This document shows positions 9,401-15,259 of a stretch of 23,661 nucleotides of DNA, one piece after another; position 1 is the first letter of the stretch, and every line of letters begins with the position of its first letter. Both the position numbers and the translations under genes were made by a program. The DNA is from a virus. The stretch spans positions 1-23,661 of the IMG/VR virus record IMGVR_UViG_3300032240_002371. One strand, 5' to 3'. The notes under the pieces were generated by a model. The model saw only the letters and a program-made list of their open reading frames with translations, was not told the DNA's origin and did no database searches.

Positions 9401-12400
9401 TTAAACCACAACCAACGAAAACAAATCATGTAAGTTTCGTACAACTTTGGGATCCAAATAAGAACCGTGTTACAGTAGAATCTACCAGAAGAACAATTAC
9501 TCAGTCATCTATTCGTGTAAAAGATGTAAATGAGGTAAGAGCAAAAGGTTCTGCTTATGTTTCCGCTTTTGATACATCCGAAACTATATCATATGAATTT
9601 GGTTTAGATCCTGCATTTGATGGGTATGTTGATGAAAGTGGAAACAGAAAAGGAACCAAAACATTTACGATGAAAATTAAGGGTTCTAATACTCCTTTAA
9701 ACGTTGATAATCAAAATAATGTTATCATTTCTTTGGACGGAATTGTACAAGAACCAGGAAAAGCATTTACTATAAATGGCACTCAAATAACATTTAATGA
9801 AGCTCCATTTGGAAATAGATTCAATCCCAGTAATTTAACTGCAATTAATCCAATTTCTTCTTATCAGATTAAATTGAGTGGTGTATTGAATGCTAGTTTA
9901 TTCTCTGTTGGGCAAAAATTCTATACTGATAGTACATCATATACTAATGTCTTAAATTTTGTAGATTCAAATTCTAATACTAATCCAATTCAATTACAGG
10001 GAGCATATGAAGTAGTAGATATTGGCAACAATACTTTGACTATTTCTCCATTGAATTTGTTGCCACCTGTTTTGGGTAGTGTGTTTTCTGTTGCTGTCAG
10101 AAATGGCACTGCTAGTTTTATAACTACCATTTCTGTTGGTGGTAACTTCTTCCCATGCACTGCCAAATTATTAAATTATACCGAAAGATCTTATGTTCCT
10201 GGGTCAGATATACCAGGACAAAAATTTATTGGTAGATTTATTAAATTTAAAGATGCACTATTGAATTCTGCTGGGTTTAGAAAAATTAAAAATATTTCAA
10301 GTCAATTTGACAATAGCAAAACAATCTTTGATTTGTATTATGATGACAATACTCCAGTAGAATTGAAATCAAATGAAAACTTATTAGTTTCTATTGATGG
10401 TGTTATTCAAAGGTCTGGTTTCACTCCTTTAGTTCCTTTTGACCGTGCTTATTATATCAGAAAAACCGTAGTACCAAACCAAATTGTTTTTGTAGAACCA
10501 CCGAGAAAATTTGAAGAAGTACAAACATCACAAACTTTCAATAAAGTAAAACAATCGTTCTTTGCATACAATATTGGAGCATATGATCGATTAAAAATAG
10601 ATGAAAAATTTGTTGATGATTTAAACTATGGTCCATTTATTTTAAGATCTGCAATAACTGGTAAAACTTCACCAGTTGATGACGATAGAAATGCATTAGT
10701 GTTTATTGATGGAGTTTTACAAAGAAGAAATACTAGTTCCTATGTAATCCGTGGTGCAAGTATTACATTTGGCGAACCAATTAGAGTAGGTCAAAAAGTA
10801 GATATTTTATATCTCTATGGTAGAGATAGTACAAAATATATTACTTTGTTTAATTTTGAAAGGGTTCCTTTCTACAATAGATTAGAATTAAAGTTAAAAT
10901 CTTATCTAGGATTTAAGCAGTTTAATAAAATTCCTTGTTACCAGGGTCCATCTCTAAAAGATAATACAGCATTTGGTTATGTTCAAAAATATGACATATT
11001 GCCAGATGGAAAATGTATTGTAACTTTAGATACACAAAATAATAAATTTGACACAACAAAACCAATTATTTGTATTGACGGTAAAGCAAGTGGTTTGGGT
11101 GATCTGACTATTTTGCCATCTGATATTATTTCAATTGGTCAATCTCAATCTGTAACTGGATCAACTGTTTATTTCGAGCAAACGCAAGATACTTTAGAAG
11201 TATTGAGAAAAGATACTTCTGGTTGGTTGATCAATTCGTCCAAAAAACCAAATTATTATAATTTAATTGACGTTGATGATGAAATTAAGATTGATGGAGA
11301 AACCGACTATAGAAAAGTTCTAGGTATACCAGACGAAGTAATTAAGACACAATATCGTGGAGATGACGATGTAAATACCGATTATTTTGGAAAAGTTTCC
11401 ACTACAAATTATAATGGTATTGCGAGAGGTGAAGGGTTAGATGTTGTGCCAGAAGTAGACACAAATCCATCTTCGCCAACATATGGTCAAATTGTAGCAT
11501 TGATATGGAATAAGAGAAATTATGATGCATACGAAACCAGAAGAATATTGCCAAGACCAGCTGGTTATGGTTATGACGATGCTCCCAGATTGCATTTTGT
11601 CCCACAACCAGTAAAGGATGAAGGTGGTAATATTATTGCAGCACCATCTGGTGGAGGGGCTAGAGGATATGTTGTAGTTGATAATGGAGAAGTTGTTGAT
11701 GTTGTATTGACTACTGGAGGTAGTGAATATAAAGTTCCTCCTAGAATTTATGTTGCTCGTGGATTTAATATTAAAAAATCAAACAAAAATAATGTACATA
11801 GATTAATTACTCAATATCACACTCCATTTGTATTTTCTGCTTCGCTTAAAGTTTTTTCTGGTTCTGCAACATCACAATTACCAGAACCACCAATTATTTA
11901 CATCGAAACTTTTGTTTCGCCTGCTATACGAAATAGAAGTATTGTTCTTACTAATATTTTACAAATTAAATTAAAGCCCGCAATACCTCTGGCACTTACT
12001 TCGGCCAAAGCATCTATTAATTTTACAATAGTACCAAAAATAAACGTAAGATCTTCAGATATATCACATTCGTTCATTTCATATAGCAACGGAAATAAAA
12101 CACCTATACAAATTTTTAATGAAAGCAGTGTTAGAGTCAAACCCACAATTAATCAATATGTTTCTTACATTAGAACTTTCTTAAAAGTTATCAATGGTCC
12201 TGTTTATCCTGCTTTACATGATACTGGAGCATGGTTACAAATTTCTTTGACAAAAACAGATTCTATTGTTTATATTGCCGACACGAGTAAATTTACTTAT
12301 TCTGGTCGTTTAATGATTGATGGTGAAATCTTACGATATACTTCTAAAATATCAGATCGTTTCTTAGGCGTAACAAGGGGACAAGATGGAACATCCGTTG

Positions 12401-13392
12401 CAACACATGATGCTGGTACATTTGTAAGACAGTACCGTGAAAATGTCACTATTGTTTCTGGTGGTGTTGCTGGAGTTACCATAATTGCTCCATCTATATC
12501 TACTGTAAGAGTACAAAAAGCCTCACTCAATCAAGTTGTTTCAATTGAACAAATTACTATAAAACCAAATGTAGTAAAAGTTGGTGATCAAATAACTTCG
12601 ATTATTCAAAAATCGGAAAAAATTAATTCTATTGTTAGAGTTGTTAGTGCTCAAGTTCCAACATTAACAATTTCGAAATCAAATGTTAATGTTGCAATTA
12701 GTAAATTAGTTAAAAATAATGTTATTATTCTTGCACCTACTTTAAATATTGTTTCTAAATCAACCATTACAAAATTAGTAGGTGAAGTAGTAAAAATTTA
12801 TAAAACTGGAATAATAGATTCTTATTCGGAAACAATTTTACTAACAAGTGATATAACTACAAGAACTGGTACAGTTACACTAAATCCAACAATTACTTCC
12901 GTTTCTCTGAGAAGTAGTGGTTCTTTCTCGGTTAATAATACCTCCGCACAAACAGCAATTGATTCATATAGTATTACAAATGCTGGAACAACATTAGGAT
13001 CTTTGGAATCTTGGAAATTTGTAAATGTTGGATCTTCAAATGTCTCTGGTTTTACAATCCAAGAATTTGATTTTGTATATCCAGGATTAAAATTACAAGA
13101 TTTTGTATTGAATAAAATTACACAATATACTCCATCAAATATCAAATATAATGCTGGATATCCTTCTATAAATGAGTTAGGATCTGTTCTTGTAAATAGT
13201 ATGACAACTACTGGCACAACTATTCAAATATCAAGCACAAGTCGTTTTCCATCATCTGGTTATTTAATTATTGAAGGCGAAATAATTTCTTATACAGGAA
13301 AAACATCCACCAATTTTACAGGTGTTATCCGTTCAGTAAATGGCATAATTGCTACTCACGCTAATGGTACTTATCTCAGAAGTTACAACTAA
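3475..13392 (+). CDS. giant modular baseplate protein at the gp7 position, with YHYH-like domain
   Basis: One uninterrupted frame of 3305 residues, about three times T4 gp7 (1032), between gp6 and gp8 where T4 has gene 7. Residues 1-230 hold a conserved phage pattern: NQLPEFISSEYPKFVKFLQK near the N-terminus, then SFPEENLKP and FYQSKGTEQSIKFIF. After that the chain is a mosaic: five copies of a '..TTIYV..TS.FP..GYI.I..EVI.Y..K' module (from residues 74, 323, 1369, 2926 and 3243), GY-x-x-P repeat blocks (about 555-708, 1313-1347, 1675-1781, 2696-2764), a YHYH-like domain (763-880), a GD..SGATG module (983-1033), and three V.IDGV.Q modules (2083, 2303, 2407). An acid-poor Ile/Val/Lys region (about 2780-3115) precedes the last module. 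No enzyme site is evident. It is probably an outer baseplate wedge component. Coding status is certain; equivalence to gp7 is by position only. Confidence 0.9.
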   Translation: MVVKSRNISNLIENQLPEFISSEYPKFVKFLQKYYEQLENSGQPLDIIQNLSKYHDIDTYENSLLSEKTILTQTVDATDTTIYVNNTSSFPDTNGYILINDEVIFYQSKTSNSFEDCYRNVSATTKLGDLYNPSTVRNVPYEEVGNGSDHGITDVYNISNLFFYAFVKNYEAQYLASFPEENLKPSVDRKTLIKNIKKFYQSKGTEQSIKFIFNSIVAKEVDDIPSVYYPKDFTFKSSTGDWISNYSLKVRVLSGDVTKVIGQRIVQAPSLYDTSVKNAFSVIDNIIDIGNGFYEVVLSPSNNVGEFKIASETKLTKLLLSSKTSGNIDVFSTFGWQTTSGQIVIGNEVITYKGKNVNQFEIDTRGSNAINYAVGTPVYSFTTVSSDYADGTGSVAFLVLGVLYNLDVKEGLPYSQENDVIQESKPGFDTRDPIIFNKTTGLSRWFINQNLTNPSSPSSVVNTSLSEVNADVSAIFEDEQYYYITSSSFPSTSIGKSNWSTALKDQKILKLIRKTPLNTTEIYPTTVRDVGMLVDGSPIYSYKDYNDSDVIFGGVENIIITSKGKGYKSAPYVLIEEKLGVETATAKAVLAGEVVDSIIVESSGNGYFPPEPTITITSGRGAVVEAVVTLGRVTSLKVINRGEYYSTPPEIKITDTTGKGRFARFTAQISEDGKLVGFVKENEGKFYTQENIKIEVVPVGNGATAYANVKRWKKDRFAKLRVNLDSSNGYFFENINSALENGYAVIANPKNLRNRLGDTDSSKHSPILGYAYDGNPIYGPYGYLNSLSGSIGRLRSSYRLKNSRKNGPPLSTYPIGTFVEDYEYVHLSGELDENGGRYCTTPEYPNGVYAYFVSVDENDNPVFPYLLGNNFYSIPVDSNYNKQISQNQIPRGVTRYRTDNIEQNGKGILSLINSVYSGSISSASVFDSHDNFSVGSLVEVNYEDTQGYGLVSQVSSVQGKTVNYLENKETPAIQIETNNISYLFEGDTLVQNNTGATGQIIGNVFDGKKIVLRNITGTFNFVDTLFAQNYKVISLIVDKSSSFTANSVIKLTNGKKGNIENISGNTISSASHPFTNGEKISFSNSFSNIVSDQIYYVKNRTINSFQISSTPTGSILTLTDNSSPIAIAESVNARGKVLEATENKNTIKILVTNGEFIVDSEYFLTSSTKTDTVASKISLVKKLSEDLQIFALNDNIAIVSTNSDHNLAEGDTVNVSVDPDLNLTTTTYYVRKRIYQKVKLNPPNFATKISDTGIGILTTLNSGADYANGGSNTFTNVELLFLDQTKCRDSEGRIVGSSSSSAILGNPGGTNNAKATINVVNGLVTSVIITSKGTGYKKGDILTVSNTSLNRASGSVSSQYFITEIDHVGLSYNQTTLYLKTVEGISINDNIIINNEVVKVTAINSNASSVTIIRAQENTEAVNHYNDQPVTLYNSKYNLSVGYEVGTKTNSGKIKSYNSETQELIVIFDSIDSSINLSTINRLDLNYTFFDESTARKLVSISQILEDANYQFEFSKDQTSWRRNPIIEVQKYYTYVFDQTDTSLVGSILDFSPSNNHNLYTVEVLDSPEISKTNPGVSSPSAITKLRFGYGSAQQQFLLEKSPPNYSNYYYYDRNGIIQTDNSYLKLIDDPLQGNQTVSYVTPNKFVYKLKKLAQYDGHGTITYTTSSSTAVGKINQISISNPGKEFKKIPIVIGIRPSSSVEALAEVNWNSLTKNIDSVKITSIGKNYSKPKAIIVDGDGLFAEFKCVTNNDGAVTDILVINKGKNYTYRPKIKIIESDIKVYFNSKTIGVPKNITVIKNGYDFNNDTSIIKKYSSVQILILNNFGTTGFSSGETIVQYDQNVLIAKARVTKGGWRNGSNILRLESVEGIFRKDLPILGQLKNTTADIVTSFATLFNTNIKSYYDNLGYYQSERSRIGSESQRIADSYFYQDYSYTIKSKTPVDVWRKLINNTVHPAGFKVFGEVTIDTKGSAEFKPQPTKTNHVSFVQLWDPNKNRVTVESTRRTITQSSIRVKDVNEVRAKGSAYVSAFDTSETISYEFGLDPAFDGYVDESGNRKGTKTFTMKIKGSNTPLNVDNQNNVIISLDGIVQEPGKAFTINGTQITFNEAPFGNRFNPSNLTAINPISSYQIKLSGVLNASLFSVGQKFYTDSTSYTNVLNFVDSNSNTNPIQLQGAYEVVDIGNNTLTISPLNLLPPVLGSVFSVAVRNGTASFITTISVGGNFFPCTAKLLNYTERSYVPGSDIPGQKFIGRFIKFKDALLNSAGFRKIKNISSQFDNSKTIFDLYYDDNTPVELKSNENLLVSIDGVIQRSGFTPLVPFDRAYYIRKTVVPNQIVFVEPPRKFEEVQTSQTFNKVKQSFFAYNIGAYDRLKIDEKFVDDLNYGPFILRSAITGKTSPVDDDRNALVFIDGVLQRRNTSSYVIRGASITFGEPIRVGQKVDILYLYGRDSTKYITLFNFERVPFYNRLELKLKSYLGFKQFNKIPCYQGPSLKDNTAFGYVQKYDILPDGKCIVTLDTQNNKFDTTKPIICIDGKASGLGDLTILPSDIISIGQSQSVTGSTVYFEQTQDTLEVLRKDTSGWLINSSKKPNYYNLIDVDDEIKIDGETDYRKVLGIPDEVIKTQYRGDDDVNTDYFGKVSTTNYNGIARGEGLDVVPEVDTNPSSPTYGQIVALIWNKRNYDAYETRRILPRPAGYGYDDAPRLHFVPQPVKDEGGNIIAAPSGGGARGYVVVDNGEVVDVVLTTGGSEYKVPPRIYVARGFNIKKSNKNNVHRLITQYHTPFVFSASLKVFSGSATSQLPEPPIIYIETFVSPAIRNRSIVLTNILQIKLKPAIPLALTSAKASINFTIVPKINVRSSDISHSFISYSNGNKTPIQIFNESSVRVKPTINQYVSYIRTFLKVINGPVYPALHDTGAWLQISLTKTDSIVYIADTSKFTYSGRLMIDGEILRYTSKISDRFLGVTRGQDGTSVATHDAGTFVRQYRENVTIVSGGVAGVTIIAPSISTVRVQKASLNQVVSIEQITIKPNVVKVGDQITSIIQKSEKINSIVRVVSAQVPTLTISKSNVNVAISKLVKNNVIILAPTLNIVSKSTITKLVGEVVKIYKTGIIDSYSETILLTSDITTRTGTVTLNPTITSVSLRSSGSFSVNNTSAQTAIDSYSITNAGTTLGSLESWKFVNVGSSNVSGFTIQEFDFVYPGLKLQDFVLNKITQYTPSNIKYNAGYPSINELGSVLVNSMTTTGTTIQISSTSRFPSSGYLIIEGEIISYTGKTSTNFTGVIRSVNGIIATHANGTYLRSYN
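5137..5598 (+). repeat. GY-x-P repeat block A in the giant gene
   Basis: Residues about 555-708 contain about four consecutive degenerate units of roughly 40-45 residues. The pattern is a hydrophobic strand, then G-x-GY (KGKGYKSAP, SGNGYFPPEP, RGEYYSTPP, EGKFYTQEN), then a short strand and a G/A-rich turn. This reads as a tandem beta-repeat segment. Confidence 0.65.
5761..6110 (+). other. YHYH-like domain in the giant gene
   Basis: Residues 763-880 contain PILGYAYDGNPIYGPYGY and, later, RYCTTPEYPNGVYAYF and FPYLLGNNFYSIP. These match the framework of the YHYH domain family, including the conserved GYAYDG.PIYGPYG segment. The position of the namesake Y-H-Y-H is occupied by Y-A-Y-F (residues 849-852, bases 6019-6030). 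Confidence 0.75.
11815..12825 (+). other. acid-poor Ile/Val/Lys/Ser/Thr-rich region of the giant gene
   Basis: Residues about 2781-3117, interrupted by one complete '..GRLMIDGEILRY' module at 2926-2987. The rest is dense in Ile, Val, Thr, Ser and Lys with few Asp or Glu, and shows recurring I-x-P patches (TIIAPSI, TIKPNVV, IILAPTL). It is unlike the Gly/Tyr-rich modules before it and may form a long beta stalk; this is inference. Confidence 0.4.
13201..13389 (+). repeat. C-terminal copy of the 'GYLIIEGEIISYTGK' module
   Basis: The final 63 residues (3243-3305) form a complete module with the same order as the copy at residues 2926-2987 (bases 12250-12435): TTI-strand, STSRFPSSGYLIIEGE, SYTGKT, GVIR, then ATHANGTYLRSYN against ATHDAGTFVRQY. 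More diverged copies start at bases 3694, 4441 and 7579. The protein ends on this domain. Confidence 0.75.
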
Positions 13393-13395
13393 GCG

Positions 13396-13409
13396 TATAA
13401 ATATAAATA
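13396..13409 (+). promoter_or_regulatory. overlapping tandem late promoter boxes upstream of gp8
   Basis: TATAAATA at 13396-13403 and again at 13402-13409, sharing two bases. The 12-base string GTATAAATATAA (13395-13406) also occurs at the gp25 promoter (1247-1258). Starts near 13409-13415 would give a 24-30-base leader containing GGAG at 13425-13428, upstream of ATG 13439. Confidence 0.8.
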
Positions 13410-13438
13410 AATTACCGCTATTTTGGAGCAATATTTAA

Positions 13439-15217
13439 ATGGCCGCTATTATTTCTGAAAAGTTCAGAATTTTCAACGCTAAGCAATTTCTGGAATCTCT
13501 TTCAGAAGGCAGTAGCGATTCAGATTCTGCCCGCACAAGAATGTATTTCTTCGTCGGCAGACCACAAGCTTGGAAAACATACTTAGAAATTTATGCTGTA
13601 AGTTCAACAGCATTTACTGTTGGAGAAACAGTTACTGCTACTGGTGGATTTTCTGGCACCGTATCAGAAGTTTATGCAAATTCACTTCTTTTAACTGGTG
13701 TTTCTCCATCAGCAACTATTACTGCTGGTAGCACTGTTACTGGTGGAAGTTCGGGTGCTACTGCAAAAGCAGGTGTTTATAGATATGCCACCGAAGAAGT
13801 GCCAGCAGCAATTGCTGATTTCGACAATCAAAAAGAAAAATATGAAGAGTATGATGATATCATCGCTCTAAAAAGAATTAGTTCAACGAATGCTAGACAC
13901 GTTATTGTTCGCAATAATTGGTTGACTGGAACCACATATGATATGTGGAAGCCAGATTATTCTTCACAAAAATTAACTGCTACTGGTCAATCATCTCTTA
14001 CATCAACATCAGCAAAATACGCTGTTCTAAACCCAACATCTTATGATGTTTTTACTTGTGTTTATAACGGAACTAACTTAGCAAATCCAAGTGGACAAGC
14101 TTCAACATATGTCCCTTCACGCACTCCAAATAGTGGAGAAGGAAGTTACGATGGTACAGCACAACTATACACCGAACCATCTGGTGCTTATATTTGGAAA
14201 TTCATGTATAACATCCCAACTGACGATGTTATCAAATTCCTCTCATCTGATTTCATGCCAGTAATTGTAGATTCTGCTGTACAAGCAGCAGCAGTTGATG
14301 GTGCTATTCGTGTAGCTCTATTAAAAGATGCTGGTGCTAACCTACCAACTAGCGCAACCCTATATGCTGCTATCCTCGGTGATGGCACTGGTGGCAAAGT
14401 TCAAATTACGACGAATGGTAGCGGTGCAATTACTGCTGTTTCGATCAATGCCGCTGGTTCTGGTTATACATACGGTAACGTTCTTCTCAAAAACGGTTAT
14501 TTATACACCAACAGCAATTTAACAACTACAGCTACTGTTGGAGCAACAGCAAAAGGTGCAATTGAAATCGTAATTCCTCCTCAGAGTGGTTATGGTGCTG
14601 ATCCTATCGCAGAATTGAATGCTAAGCGTATTATGACGAATATTCGTCTAACATATGCTGAAGGTTCAGGTGACTTCCCTGTAGATAACGATTTCCGTAG
14701 AATTGGTATTATTTCAGATCCTCTCCAATTTGGTTCAACGAGTTATTATACTGCCGATACTGCCACCAATTTGTTTGCTGTTAAACTTTCGAGTGTTACT
14801 GGAAACTTTATTGCTGATGAAGAAATTACTCAAACAATCAGTAGCGTAGTTTCTAGGGGTAAAGTTGTTTCTTGGACACTAGATAACGGAAGCACAACTG
14901 CTGGTGTATTAAAATATATTCAAGTACCTGAACTACATGCAAGCAATGGTGCTGTTGTTCCATTCAGAGCAACTGCTTCTCAACCAATTATTGGTGCTAG
15001 TTCTGGTATTCAAGGCACTGTAAATACTGCCTATACTGGATCACTTTTAGGTTCCACTTTTGCAACTGGTGTTGATTCAACTAACCCATCAAACGGTGGA
15101 TTAGCAACCCCAGAAGTCAAAAATAACTCGGGCGATTTAATCTATATTGAAAACAGAAGATTAATTACAAGAGCAGCAGACCAAATCGAGGATATTAAGT
15201 TAGTTATTGAGTTCTGA
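13439..15217 (+). CDS. 8: baseplate wedge subunit gp8
   Basis: A 592-residue protein, larger than T4 gp8 (334). Recognisable gp8-type elements of marine T4-like phages are RTRMYFFVGRPQAW (32-45), YEEYDDIIALKRI (135-147), YIWKFMYNIPTDDVIKFLSS (about 250-269) and DFMPVI. In T4, gp8 is a dimer in the outer wedge that binds gp7, gp10 and gp6. A GE.V....SG..G module is inserted between the first two elements (about residues 60-112), a GSGYTYG repeat lies at about 335-345, and another E.I.....S.G.V module at about 460-530. It has its own late promoter and a clear GGAG ribosome site. It uses more GCT/GGT/ACT and C-ending codons than the giant gene before it, in keeping with high expression. Confidence 0.88.
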   Translation: MAAIISEKFRIFNAKQFLESLSEGSSDSDSARTRMYFFVGRPQAWKTYLEIYAVSSTAFTVGETVTATGGFSGTVSEVYANSLLLTGVSPSATITAGSTVTGGSSGATAKAGVYRYATEEVPAAIADFDNQKEKYEEYDDIIALKRISSTNARHVIVRNNWLTGTTYDMWKPDYSSQKLTATGQSSLTSTSAKYAVLNPTSYDVFTCVYNGTNLANPSGQASTYVPSRTPNSGEGSYDGTAQLYTEPSGAYIWKFMYNIPTDDVIKFLSSDFMPVIVDSAVQAAAVDGAIRVALLKDAGANLPTSATLYAAILGDGTGGKVQITTNGSGAITAVSINAAGSGYTYGNVLLKNGYLYTNSNLTTTATVGATAKGAIEIVIPPQSGYGADPIAELNAKRIMTNIRLTYAEGSGDFPVDNDFRRIGIISDPLQFGSTSYYTADTATNLFAVKLSSVTGNFIADEEITQTISSVVSRGKVVSWTLDNGSTTAGVLKYIQVPELHASNGAVVPFRATASQPIIGASSGIQGTVNTAYTGSLLGSTFATGVDSTNPSNGGLATPEVKNNSGDLIYIENRRLITRAADQIEDIKLVIEF

Positions 15218-15229
15218 TTGAGTTTTTAT

Positions 15230-15250
15230 TATAAGTAAATATTATAAGAA
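15230..15250 (+). promoter_or_regulatory. weak late-promoter-like boxes upstream of the DUF4815 gene
   Basis: TATAAGTA at 15230-15237 has one mismatch to TATAAATA, and a poorer TATAAGAA follows at 15243-15250. A start near 15243 would give a 17-base leader containing the GGAA ribosome site (15252-15255). The location in the only gap between these genes supports it; the match is imperfect. Confidence 0.45.
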
Positions 15251-15259
15251 TGGAACAAA

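Noticed and set aside
12822-13217. 131-codon open frame on the minus strand inside the giant gene
   Set aside because: It lies wholly within a strongly supported + strand gene, has no ribosome site or promoter context, and its translation shows no recognisable pattern.
3475-13392. Possibility that the 9.9 kb frame is an assembly artefact or fusion of several genes
   Set aside because: The frame has no stop throughout, shared modules recur from beginning to end, it is preceded and followed by normal baseplate genes, and no internal start with a convincing ribosome site and promoter stood out.
14499-14506. TATTTATA, a late box on the minus strand inside gp8
   Set aside because: No minus-strand gene follows it; a chance match is expected in AT-rich DNA.
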